Assembly: GCA_002365025.1 (NCBI GenBank)
Contig: DEYX01000025.1
Coordinates: 1 to 13,464, forward strand
Length of the DNA: 13,464 nucleotides
Direction: 5' to 3'
From: Hungatella sp. UBA3147
GTDB taxonomy: Bacteria > Bacillota > Clostridia > Lachnospirales > Lachnospiraceae
Part shown: positions 1-7,113 of the stretch, one piece after another
Numbering within the stretch: the stretch's first letter is position 1
How the letters are laid out: every line of letters begins with the position of its first letter
Position numbers and translations under genes: made by a program
Notes under the pieces: generated by a model
What the model saw: the letters and a program-made list of their open reading frames with translations, nothing else
Databases searched by the model: none
What the model was told of the DNA's origin: nothing

Positions 1-403
1 CACCTATGGGCAGGACGGTTTCCGGCTTCCTGTCTGTGGTATAGAAATCCCACACATCTCCCTTGTAGGGTACTCCTGCCGCAATGGCCTTTGCGGAATC
101 AATAACACTTCCTCCACCGGCAGCCAGAATGAAATCCACTCCTTCTCTCCGGCAGAGGTCAATGCCCTGGCGTACCAGGGAAAGCCTTGGATTCGGGCGT
201 ACTCCTCCCAATTCTACAAAGGAAATTCCGGAATCCGTTAGGGATTTCACAATCTCCTCATAGGTTCCTGAGGCCTTTATGCTTTTTCCTCCATAGTGAA
301 GCAGCGCCTTTTTGGAATAGACAGCAGTTTCCTCACCTACCCGTAAATGGGTCTGTCTGCCAAATATAATCCTCGTGGGGTTATACCATGTAAAATCTAT
401 CAT
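1..403 (-). CDS. Iron-containing alcohol dehydrogenase, N-terminal part (cut by window edge)
   Basis: The first 134 codons are present and the rest lies left of the window. The protein begins with a W-Y-NPTRIIFG segment (residues about 6-15), the usual opening of the iron-dependent alcohol dehydrogenase family, butanol dehydrogenase/YqhD branch. It also has the nucleotide-binding signature GGGSVIDSAKAIA at about residues 99-111. These enzymes reduce aldehydes or oxidise alcohols with NAD(P)H in the cytoplasm. The iron-binding His/Asp residues would lie in the missing part, so activity cannot be judged. The ATG follows a strong AGGAGGAAGG site lying inside the end of the ThuA-like gene, with one base between that gene's TAA and this ATG, so the two are translationally coupled. 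It is the eighth gene of the catabolic operon. The family is clear; the substrate is unknown. Confidence 0.88.
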   Translation of the reverse strand, partial: MIDFTWYNPTRIIFGRQTHLRVGEETAVYSKKALLHYGGKSIKASGTYEEIVKSLTDSGISFVELGGVRPNPRLSLVRQGIDLCRREGVDFILAAGGGSVIDSAKAIAAGVPYKGDVWDFYTTDRKPETVLPIG

Positions 404-404
404 T

Positions 405-1046
405 TTATCCTTCCTCCTGTCCTGATAAAAGCCATGACGCACTGTTCCTGATCCATTTTCCAAATTCAGGATTTTCAAAGGACTTTCCATTGTGGCCTGC
501 ACAGCAGTAAGCCACCCTTCCCTTTCCGTACCTCCGGACCCAGGCCGCAGGATAGCTTTTTCCTTCATATTGGTACTCCATTACTATCTGTATATCTGCC
601 AGCGGGTCAAGCTGAAACTGATATGCCTCATCCTCTGCACAAAAGTCGGAGACGCCCTCCATAACCGGATGGACTGAACCCTTTCCCCTATAATAAATAA
701 CAGGAAGCTGTTCATAGGGCGGATGGGATAAGAATTTCCCACCGATCATCTGCCCAAGCTCGCTGCGGCTCTGGACTGAAATTCCGTTATGCAAAACCAG
801 AAGTCCCCCTCCTGCAGATACAAAGGACAATAATCCGGCTGTTTCCCCATTTCCAAAAGCCGGTTCGTCAAATTCTCCGTAGAGAATGCACAGCCGGTAC
901 TGTTTCAAAGCATCACTATCAAACACCTCCGGGCGGTCTGTCATCGAAATACAGCTTTCCGCAAGAAGCTCCTTTACCTTTTCCCCCGGTTCATAAAGGG
1001 GATGGTATCTTGCATCCCATTTTCCAAACATCAAGGCCTTTACCAT
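405..1046 (-). CDS. ThuA-like domain protein
   Basis: This 213-residue protein fits the ThuA family (trehalose-utilisation type, class I glutamine amidotransferase-like fold) along most of its length. Visible family marks are GGGLLVLHNG (about residues 79-88), an HPVMEG segment with following DEAY (about 126-142), P-AAWVRRYGKGRV (about 166-178), the GH pair in CCAGHNG (about 181-187) and the closing NPEF...ASWLL. ThuA proteins occur in sugar operons beside dehydrogenases and are tied to keto-sugar metabolism in rhizobia, but their chemistry is poorly defined. No signal peptide is seen, so it should be cytoplasmic. Its ATG overlaps the end of the SDR-like gene by 7 nt and is preceded by AAGGAGGGAG. 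No trehalose gene is near, so a trehalose role should not be assumed. Confidence 0.8.
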   Translation of the reverse strand: MVKALMFGKWDARYHPLYEPGEKVKELLAESCISMTDRPEVFDSDALKQYRLCILYGEFDEPAFGNGETAGLLSFVSAGGGLLVLHNGISVQSRSELGQMIGGKFLSHPPYEQLPVIYYRGKGSVHPVMEGVSDFCAEDEAYQFQLDPLADIQIVMEYQYEGKSYPAAWVRRYGKGRVAYCCAGHNGKSFENPEFGKWIRNSASWLLSGQEEG

Positions 1047-1672
1047 GGAATCTCCCTCCTTCCTTCATCTCTCATAACCAGCCTTCTTTCATCCTCATGA
1101 ACCGGACAGAGCTCATCCCTGCTCCGGTCCTGGAGGAAATAAAGAACAGCCTGCTGCCCGGTCCCTTTCGCCTTCCATGAGCTGTCATAGCAGAATACCC
1201 GGAAGGTATAACCTTCCGGACTCATACGGTTCATCTGAATCTTCGCCTGCATATTTCTTGCTGCCCTCACCATATGTTCTCCGTAACGTTCATGATCAAA
1301 GCACATATTGTTGCTGGAATCTCTGGTGGTTATATAGCAGATCCGCCTGCCCCCGCCCTGGTCCAATAGCGGCTTAAGGAGACGCAGAGTCTTAAGGGGG
1401 CCGTTTACATGCTGCTCAAAGGCCAGTAAAGCTGCAGGCCGTTCCTGGTTCTCATAGATGGTACCAGTCGGGGTAAAAATGCCCTCATCATCACCAAATA
1501 TCAACAGATCAAGACCATCTTCCTTCGTAAAAAGGTCCACTGCTGCCTGGACCTCTCCGTATCCCAGCCGCCAGACCAGCCAGCCCATTTCCTTTAAACA
1601 CGTTTCCGCCTCCCGGCAGACTTCCGTATTCTCTCCACAAATCAATGCTGTTTTCCCCATCTTTTCCACCAT
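1040..1672 (-). CDS. Degenerate SDR-like protein, probable pseudoenzyme
   Basis: This 210-residue protein reads as a short-chain dehydrogenase relative that has lost its motifs. Aligned by eye to its upstream neighbour, the TGxxxGxG loop has become CGENTEVC (residues 12-19), NAG has become DDE, and YxxxK has become YGEHM (Tyr130 kept, Lys replaced by Met134). The shared frame is still visible: LDLLIFG against IDLLIHN, GPLKTLRLLKPLL against GPLCLTRRFLPLM, and RRICYITT against RKICFVSS. NAD(P) binding and catalysis look unlikely, so a structural or regulatory partner role for the adjacent SDR is possible. I chose the ATG at 1672 because GAGGTGA lies directly before it. A start at 1717 would overlap the upstream gene by 29 nt and has only weak ribosome binding. 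The frame is open throughout, so it is not an obvious pseudogene. Confidence 0.7.
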   Translation of the reverse strand: MVEKMGKTALICGENTEVCREAETCLKEMGWLVWRLGYGEVQAAVDLFTKEDGLDLLIFGDDEGIFTPTGTIYENQERPAALLAFEQHVNGPLKTLRLLKPLLDQGGGRRICYITTRDSSNNMCFDHERYGEHMVRAARNMQAKIQMNRMSPEGYTFRVFCYDSSWKAKGTGQQAVLYFLQDRSRDELCPVHEDERRLVMRDEGRREIPW

Positions 1673-1674
1673 TT

Positions 1675-1681
1675 TCACCTC
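1675..1681 (-). promoter_or_regulatory. Ribosome binding site deciding the start of the degenerate SDR gene
   Basis: GAGGTGA, a perfect match to the 3' half of the AAGGAGGTGA consensus, ends two bases before the ATG at 1672. This favours 1672 over the upstream in-frame ATG at 1717. Confidence 0.6.
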
Positions 1682-1688
1682 ATTCTGT

Positions 1689-2390
1689 TTAAAAGCACCA
1701 TGCCCGTCCGTATACATCCACGACCTGAAGACTAGAGGGCTTCTCTCCTGTGAAATAAGAAAACGCTGCCTCTGCCGACTGGGATGGCTCCAGTTCTCCT
1801 TTCATAGGTTCTTCCCCTTCCATATAGGTCCGCATCCAGCCTGGATGGTATAAATAGATTCCATAGCCCCGTTTTCCCAAATCGTTATGAAGGATTCTTC
1901 CAGCCATGTTGAGAGCTGTTTTTGACATACAGTAGCCTGTCATATCTTTACGATGGGCCACGCTGATGCTTCCCGCCTCCGAGGACACAAAGCAGATTTT
2001 CCGCATTCCATCCTCCATAAGAGGAAGGAATCTCCGGGTAAGGCACAAGGGACCAAGGCTGTTAATGTTAAACATTCTTAAATTCTTCTCTAAATCCGCC
2101 TCACTCCCCATATCCTGTTCCTGCCAGGCAACGCCGGCGTTATGGATCAGCAAATCTATAACAGCAGTACGGCTTCCGGCAGCTTCAAATGCCCGGGCAA
2201 TGGATTCATCCGATCCTATGTCCAAAGGCAAAAGCTCCAGACGTCCCGGCCATGCCTTATTTAACCGGGAAAGCCAGGGCCATTCCTCCATATACTGTCC
2301 TGCCAGCACAAAAAAGTCCTTCTTTAAAAATTCCTCACAAAGGGCAAAGCCCAGTCCCCGGTCTGCTCCTGTTATGAACACTGTCTTCAT
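1689..2390 (-). CDS. Short-chain dehydrogenase/reductase (classical SDR)
   Basis: This is a 233-residue Rossmann-fold oxidoreductase with all classical SDR marks: TGADRGLG cofactor loop (residues 7-14), NAG (84-86), Asn110, the SS pair at 136-137, the YCMSK catalytic pair (Tyr153, Lys157) and the HPGWMRT segment after it. It should interconvert a hydroxyl and a keto group on a small substrate with NAD(P)H in the cytoplasm. The HPGW segment resembles the C-factor/carbonyl reductase-like subgroup, but the substrate cannot be read. The ATG follows GAGGGAAAG and lies 7 nt after the GH105-like gene's stop. The next gene is a degenerate relative of it, which suggests an old duplication or a two-subunit enzyme. 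Confidence 0.9.
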   Translation of the reverse strand: MKTVFITGADRGLGFALCEEFLKKDFFVLAGQYMEEWPWLSRLNKAWPGRLELLPLDIGSDESIARAFEAAGSRTAVIDLLIHNAGVAWQEQDMGSEADLEKNLRMFNINSLGPLCLTRRFLPLMEDGMRKICFVSSEAGSISVAHRKDMTGYCMSKTALNMAGRILHNDLGKRGYGIYLYHPGWMRTYMEGEEPMKGELEPSQSAEAAFSYFTGEKPSSLQVVDVYGRAWCF

Positions 2391-2397
2391 CTTTCCC

Positions 2398-3363
2398 TCA
2401 GCCTTTCTTATAATCCATATAAGCCTGCTCCATCAAAAGGAAAAATGCCTGCCCTTCCGGTGAAAAGCCTGGTCTGTCAAAGCCCGGTGCACCGCAGACT
2501 CCGTGTACAAAACCCTGGGAATCCATCTTCCCTTCTGCCGCTTTCCGAAGACAGTCTGCCTGTTCCGTACAGCCAGGGCCGGAAAGCCAGCCCTCCTTAA
2601 GTCCCCGGTAGATGGTATATGCAGTCATCTGGGATAAATTGGTTTCCACAAAGGAAGAAGGATCATCTACGACATCATGAAACAGCCCATCTTCCCTCAC
2701 ATGGAAAAGCACTCCCTTCAGCAGTTTTTTTACCCGTTTTTCTATTACTTCCCGCTGCCACTCATATCCGCTTTCCGGAATCAAATGCAGGAGCCTAGCA
2801 AAACCGGCCATGGCCCAGCCATTTCCGCTGCCCCAGTGATCCGCCCTTACATATTCCTTCTTTTCATCATCCCACATATGGCACATCAGGGCTGCCCTTT
2901 CATCATAAAGAGCATTCCAGTAGCCCTCCGCCTGCTTAAAAGCCTCCTCATAATTTCCTGCTGCTGCCAGAAAAGGCGGAAGCATATACATGGAATCCAC
3001 CCAGAACTGGCGGCTGGTGGTCAGATGGTAAAGAATCCCTTCTTCATTTCTGGGGGCTTTCTCAAGAGTCCAGGAAAGCAGAGCCGAAAGTCCTTCCTCC
3101 AGAAGAGGATCTTCGCAGGAGCGGCAGACAGCCAGCAGAGCTTCTCCCACGGAACAGGGATCTGTCACCCCATCCGTTACTCCGATCGTGGCAGCCCGGC
3201 CATCCTCCATCCTTCTGTATACCGCCTCTCTGGCCATGGCTGTCACGACCTCCATCTCGCCCATTTCCAAAAAGGCCTGCATTGCAGTTCCCTGCTCCCA
3301 GGAATGACGCTGCATAGATAAGAGGGCCAATGCACCCTTTCTGATCTGTTCTGCTCTGACCAT
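2398..3363 (-). CDS. GH105-like unsaturated glycoside hydrolase (YteR/RhiN type)
   Basis: This 321-residue protein resembles the (alpha/alpha)6-barrel family GH105/GH88, which removes the unsaturated uronic acid left at oligosaccharide ends by polysaccharide lyases. Matching blocks are HSWEQGTAMQAFL (20-32), FWVDSMYMLPPFL with the probable catalytic acid Asp123, WGSGNGWAMAG (about 172-182), the ETNLSQMTAY helix, and a closing SPEGQAFFLLMEQAY. The usual Arg in the WxRGNGW motif is Ser here, which may mean a different sugar. It has no signal peptide, so it would act on an imported short oligosaccharide. The ATG forms a TGATG overlap with the stop of the kinase gene. A GTG one codon earlier (3366) is also possible. 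AAGGGGG lies upstream. Family placement is good; the substrate is open. Confidence 0.75.
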   Translation of the reverse strand: MVRAEQIRKGALALLSMQRHSWEQGTAMQAFLEMGEMEVVTAMAREAVYRRMEDGRAATIGVTDGVTDPCSVGEALLAVCRSCEDPLLEEGLSALLSWTLEKAPRNEEGILYHLTTSRQFWVDSMYMLPPFLAAAGNYEEAFKQAEGYWNALYDERAALMCHMWDDEKKEYVRADHWGSGNGWAMAGFARLLHLIPESGYEWQREVIEKRVKKLLKGVLFHVREDGLFHDVVDDPSSFVETNLSQMTAYTIYRGLKEGWLSGPGCTEQADCLRKAAEGKMDSQGFVHGVCGAPGFDRPGFSPEGQAFFLLMEQAYMDYKKG

Positions 3364-4922
3364 CACCTGCCCGCCCCCTTCTCCCTTTCCATCTCCATCC
3401 GGTATTCTCCCAATCCCTGGTTCACTTCCTTCAGTCCTTCATAAGCCTGGTTAAAAATTTTATATAACTTATCATAACGGCCTGTCAGGGATTTTTGAGG
3501 CAAAATTTCCCGCACAACAGGATTGATCCTTTTTACTGCTGAAAAATCAGGATAAATCCCCACGCCGACTCCGGCACAGACCGCCGCTCCCAGGCTGGTG
3601 GCCTCCTCCAAATATACCGGAACTTTTAAAGGCATCTGGAAAATATCTGCTAATATCTGAAGCCAGGCCTCTCCCTTAGCCCCGCCGCCGATCACTCTTA
3701 AATCATTAATAGCTCTTCCCTGTTTTAAGCTTTCCAAAATAATTCTTAAATTATAGCTCACACCCTCTAAAACCGCCCTGGATAAGTCTTCTTTCGTAGT
3801 GGTAACAGACATTCCCAAGAAAGCCCCTCTGACGTCAGCATCCCATCTGGGTGATCGCTCTCCCAGAATATAAGGCAGATAGATAACCCCTCCAGCCCCC
3901 GGTTGGGCCTTCTTAACTCCTTCATTGATCCGTTCATAAGGACTTATTCCAGTTTCCTCAGCCTCCATTGTTTCCATCTGGCAAAGGGTTCTTTTATACC
4001 AGTTGTAGGAGTAGCCCGCTGCCTGCATGGTTCCGCACGGGGTATAAAGCTCCGGGTCTAAGTGCACCCAGTTAAAGGTTCTAAGCTCCGGATCAAAGTA
4101 AGGGGATTTGGAAGCCATGGAGATCCAGGAAGAGGAGCCGAGCACATGATATGCACTTCCCTCTTCCACCACTCCGGCCCCTGCACAGGCGCAGCTTCCA
4201 TCGCCTCCTCCAATCACCACCGGAGTTCCTTCCAAAAGCCCGGTAAGCTCTGCCGCTTCTCGTGTCACCAGGCCCCCTATGTCAGTAGAGGGATGAGGTT
4301 CTGGCAAAATTGACGGATCAATGTCCAGAGCGCTGATAATTTCCTTTGACCAGCACTTTTTCCTGATATCGAAAAGATTTGTGCCGGAAGCATCGCTGTA
4401 ATCTGTCACAATATTTCCTGTCAGACGGAAAATAATATAATCTTTGGCCTGAAGCATCCATCTGCATTTATGATAGACCTGGGGCTCGTGATTCCTGATC
4501 CAGAGAAGCTTGGCTGCAGAATAGGAGGCGCTGAGCCTGTGGCCAGTGATTTCATAGCCCCGCTCCATTCCGATCCGTTCCTTCATGAAGGCCTCCTCTT
4601 TCCCTGCCCTGGTATCTGCCCAGATGATCATAGGCCGCAGAGGCTTTCCCTGAACGTCCACCGGAAGACACCCCATCATCTGGGCACTGAAGGAAACCGC
4701 TACGATCTCTCCGGCTGAAATTCCGGATTTCTCAATAAGCTCGCTGGTTGAACTGCAAACAGCCTTCCACCAATCCTCCGGATCCTGCTCCACCCAGCCA
4801 GGTGCCGGATAATAGGCAGGGTATTCACGGACGCAGCTTGCCGCCATCCTGCCATCCGTATGGTAAAGGGTAGCCTTATTTCCGCTGGTCCCCAGGTCGT
4901 GGGCTAATATATACCGTTTCAT
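3363..4922 (-). CDS. FGGY-family carbohydrate kinase (xylulokinase-like)
   Basis: This 519-residue protein is a complete FGGY sugar kinase, which phosphorylates a sugar or sugar alcohol with ATP. It shows the N-terminal phosphate loop DLGTSGNKATLY (9-20), the SAQMMG and WADTRAG substrate-side segments (about 79-107), GGGDGSCACAGAG with the likely catalytic base Asp241, GERSPRWDADVRGAF (about 354-368), and the adenosine region VIGGGAKGEAW (410-420) with EATSLGAA (440-447). The length and pattern fit xylulokinases and their relatives, but substrate choice in FGGY kinases is hard to read from motifs. The start at 4922 is fixed by AAGGAGGAG nearby. Starting at 4970 would add 16 unlikely residues and overlap the lactonase gene. 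It is the only kinase in the operon and probably makes the intermediate that enters central metabolism. Confidence 0.9.
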   Translation of the reverse strand: MKRYILAHDLGTSGNKATLYHTDGRMAASCVREYPAYYPAPGWVEQDPEDWWKAVCSSTSELIEKSGISAGEIVAVSFSAQMMGCLPVDVQGKPLRPMIIWADTRAGKEEAFMKERIGMERGYEITGHRLSASYSAAKLLWIRNHEPQVYHKCRWMLQAKDYIIFRLTGNIVTDYSDASGTNLFDIRKKCWSKEIISALDIDPSILPEPHPSTDIGGLVTREAAELTGLLEGTPVVIGGGDGSCACAGAGVVEEGSAYHVLGSSSWISMASKSPYFDPELRTFNWVHLDPELYTPCGTMQAAGYSYNWYKRTLCQMETMEAEETGISPYERINEGVKKAQPGAGGVIYLPYILGERSPRWDADVRGAFLGMSVTTTKEDLSRAVLEGVSYNLRIILESLKQGRAINDLRVIGGGAKGEAWLQILADIFQMPLKVPVYLEEATSLGAAVCAGVGVGIYPDFSAVKRINPVVREILPQKSLTGRYDKLYKIFNQAYEGLKEVNQGLGEYRMEMEREKGAGR

Positions 4923-4925
4923 AGG

Positions 4926-4934
4926 CTCCTCCTT
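4926..4934 (-). promoter_or_regulatory. Ribosome binding site deciding the kinase start
   Basis: AAGGAGGAG overlaps the last stop codon base of the upstream lactonase-like gene and ends three bases before the ATG at 4922. This sets that ATG as the start of the sugar kinase rather than the longer in-frame opening at 4970. Confidence 0.75.
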
Positions 4935-5919
4935 ATAAAGACAGCTCCACAAGCGTTGCCGGCATCTCATGCTTTTTATTTACCTTGTCTGGCCCTGTCA
5001 CCAGGTCAAAACAGGATGCAATGATCTTTCCATCCCATACAATCGGCTCTCCCGGCTGGTCCAGGCCTCCATCCACTCCGGTACAGTCAGGACTTTGGGC
5101 AATTCTCTCCACACTTCCGTCAGGCGCCACCTTTGCTATGGCATTGGCGCTGAAATCAGCAATATAGAGATTTCCCTCTTCGTCAAAGAACATTCCGTCT
5201 GTGCTCTGAAGCTCTTCAGGATTCCGGGCAAATACCTGGTTCTCCTTTAAGCTTCCGTCCTCATGAAAGGTAATCCGGTAAACCGTTCCATCTCCGAAAT
5301 TACCCACATAGAGGTTTCCAGCTTTATCAAATACAATTCCATCCGCTCCATACTGGCAATCCGGATTCTGGGTAAGAAAGGTTGCAAAAATATGTCTGTC
5401 CTCCAGGGTATTGGTTATATGTATTCCTTCTTCCTCAAGGCCAAAGCGGTATACGCAGCTTACCAGTTTCCCGTCAGGCCGCTTCACCGGATGAAGATAA
5501 CTCTGGGTAACGTAAATAAAGCCATCCCGAATTCTAATGCCGTTTGGATGCTCCATATGGTCCGCCACCACTGTAGTCTTTAAAATATTGCCCTCCTCAT
5601 CTACTTTCACTTTTAAGATCCTGCCTTTGAAAAGAAGATCTTCCCGTTCACTCCAGCCCTGGTTATCACAAAGATACACGTTCCATTCCTTATCAAAGGC
5701 AATCCCCATGTTCCTGGCGACTCCAGTTTCCGGATGCACCGGAACATCAAACCACTTTTTCACATTTCCTTCCCGGTCGATCCTCACCACACATCCGGAC
5801 ATGTCATCTTCTGCATAATTGGGACAGGAAAGCACCAGATTCCCATGGCAGTCTACAGCCATGCCATCCGGGGTACACACATAGTCAGGCAATACACAAA
5901 ATAACCGGCTCTCTCTCAT
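4933..5919 (-). CDS. SMP-30/gluconolactonase-like beta-propeller protein
   Basis: This 328-residue protein has the repeated blade pattern of the SMP-30/gluconolactonase/LRE family: DGMAVDCHGNLVLS (about 18-31), MGIAFDKEWNVYL (71-83), HPNGIRIRDGFIYVT (124-138), DGIVFDKAGNLYVGNFG (193-209) and DGMFFDEEGNLYIADF (241-256). Asn126 and Asp193 or Asp241 are candidate metal ligands by family analogy. The usual N-terminal metal-binding Glu appears to be Asp18 in PDG. Family members open sugar lactones to sugar acids with a divalent metal. Next to the dehydrogenase upstream, an oxidation-then-lactone-opening step is plausible but unproven. No signal peptide is seen. AAGGAGGAAAAAG precedes the ATG, and the gap to the upstream gene is 14 nt. 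Confidence 0.82.
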   Translation of the reverse strand: MRESRLFCVLPDYVCTPDGMAVDCHGNLVLSCPNYAEDDMSGCVVRIDREGNVKKWFDVPVHPETGVARNMGIAFDKEWNVYLCDNQGWSEREDLLFKGRILKVKVDEEGNILKTTVVADHMEHPNGIRIRDGFIYVTQSYLHPVKRPDGKLVSCVYRFGLEEEGIHITNTLEDRHIFATFLTQNPDCQYGADGIVFDKAGNLYVGNFGDGTVYRITFHEDGSLKENQVFARNPEELQSTDGMFFDEEGNLYIADFSANAIAKVAPDGSVERIAQSPDCTGVDGGLDQPGEPIVWDGKIIASCFDLVTGPDKVNKKHEMPATLVELSL

Positions 5920-5933
5920 TATCTTTTTCCTCC

Positions 5934-6983
5934 TTAAAATTTAATTACGATCTTTTTAGTACCTGGTTCTCTGGCTTCCACCAGCTTAAAAGCATCCAGG
6001 CACCGTTCAAAAGGAATTACATGGGAAATAAAATCCATGGGTTCAAGGACTCCCTGGTTTATCCAGGCCATAATCTGAGAATGCGCCTCCCCCTCTTCCT
6101 TTTTGCTTGGCCACTGGACAAATTGAAGGGTCCAGTTATAAGGAGCCTGGCTCCAGTCTAATTCCATATTCAGCTTGGGAGAGATTCCATAACAGCAGAT
6201 TTTTCCATTATATTTTATCAGAGGCATTGCCTGGTTAATGAGGGCATTGATTCCCACAGCGTCCACCACATAATCCACACCTTCCGGAATCAGCCTTTTT
6301 ACTTCCTCCCCGATGTTACAGACGGTCGTATTAAAGCTGTAATCTGCCCCCATCCGCTTAGCCTCTTCCACTTTTGCATCTGCAATATCCGTAGTGATCA
6401 CGGTTTTTAACCCCAGCAGCTTTAAAAATCTGGTAAAGCATAACCCTACAGGCCCTGCCCCAAACACCAGGGCTGTCTCATTGGGCTTGCAGCCGAACCG
6501 GTGGATCGCACTTAGAACCTCACGGAAGGTTATGATCATGGAAGCACCAACTGCATCTATCTGGTCCTCAGGACCGAGGACCGTCTGGGCCAGATATGCT
6601 TCGCTCCATTCCGAAGTTCCCGGTCCCATGCCATGACGGATGTAGCTCTGGGCATCTCCTACTACTGCATATTCTGAATAAGCTCCCCAGCCCGGTGTAT
6701 ATCCACCTGTTTCCTTTTCCAGAAACGGCAGAAGTACCAGGTCTCCTACATGCAGATTTTCCGCCTGTGCTCCTGTCTCCACCACTCTGCCAACTCCTTC
6801 GTGACCCAGAATAGCCGGATAAGACAGGAAATTTTTAAATGTGCCATGAATCAGCTTCATATCTGTTCCATTGCACACTCCGCAGCTTTCCAGCTTTACC
6901 AGTGCCTGACACGGACCATAATCCGGCTTTTCAATCTCCTCTACGGACAGTTTTCCTGTTACGTCTACAATCATCGCTTTCAT
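5934..6983 (-). CDS. MDR-type alcohol/polyol dehydrogenase (zinc-type), no structural zinc loop
   Basis: This 349-residue medium-chain dehydrogenase is the first gene of the catabolic operon. The GroES-like half carries CGVCNGTD with Cys37 and GHEGVG with His61/Glu62, the catalytic zinc region. The cofactor half carries GAGPVG (175-180) and Asp199 in TTDIAD at the end of the second strand, which points to NAD+ rather than NADP+. The four-cysteine structural zinc loop normally found near residues 85-110 is absent: no Cys occurs between 38 and 164. It probably oxidises a hydroxyl of a sugar, polyol or sugar acid. The ATG at 6983 follows AAGAGGAGGA. The longer TTG-initiated frame from 7025 starts inside a hairpin and is rejected. 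The substrate is unknown. Confidence 0.88.
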   Translation of the reverse strand: MKAMIVDVTGKLSVEEIEKPDYGPCQALVKLESCGVCNGTDMKLIHGTFKNFLSYPAILGHEGVGRVVETGAQAENLHVGDLVLLPFLEKETGGYTPGWGAYSEYAVVGDAQSYIRHGMGPGTSEWSEAYLAQTVLGPEDQIDAVGASMIITFREVLSAIHRFGCKPNETALVFGAGPVGLCFTRFLKLLGLKTVITTDIADAKVEEAKRMGADYSFNTTVCNIGEEVKRLIPEGVDYVVDAVGINALINQAMPLIKYNGKICCYGISPKLNMELDWSQAPYNWTLQFVQWPSKKEEGEAHSQIMAWINQGVLEPMDFISHVIPFERCLDAFKLVEAREPGTKKIVIKF

Positions 6984-6990
6984 CCCGTTT

Positions 6991-7000
6991 TCCTCCTCTT
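6991..7000 (-). promoter_or_regulatory. Ribosome binding site deciding the MDR dehydrogenase start
   Basis: AAGAGGAGGA lies seven bases before the ATG at 6983. It starts translation of the first operon gene and rules against the longer TTG-initiated frame. Confidence 0.75.
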
Positions 7001-7012
7001 CCTTCTCCAAAT

Positions 7013-7063
7013 AAAAAAGGTACAATTATCTCCTGATTTTCATGAGATAATTGTACCTTTTTT
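7013..7063 (-). terminator. Perfect 20-bp inverted repeat: terminator of the SEC-C gene and/or operon leader element
   Basis: The arms 7013-7032 and 7044-7063 are exact reverse complements around an 11-nt loop. Each arm has six A/T at its outer end, so the RNA has a U tract after the stem in either direction. The stem is rather AT-rich (GGTACAATTATCTC core). It lies 50 nt after the stop of the SEC-C gene, which fits an intrinsic terminator, but only 29 nt before the first ATG of the catabolic operon. The same DNA could therefore also be an operator or a leader hairpin controlling that operon. Confidence 0.7.
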
Positions 7064-7113
7064 ACAATAATTCTAACACGGTCTTTCTTTTTATTTGGTG
7101 TTTTATTTTTTTA

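Noticed and set aside
1458..1853. A plus-strand frame of 131 codons across the SDR pair
   Set aside because: It is antisense to two supported genes, lacks a ribosome binding site, and has no known motif.
2677..3321. A 214-codon plus-strand frame inside the GH105-like gene
   Set aside because: It is antisense to a gene with clear family motifs, and the translation is low-complexity with many Pro, His and Ser.
6984..7025. Longer MDR dehydrogenase start (TTG at 7025)
   Set aside because: It would start inside the palindrome, adds a Glu-rich stretch that is really the translated ribosome binding site, and the family begins at the ATG at 6983.
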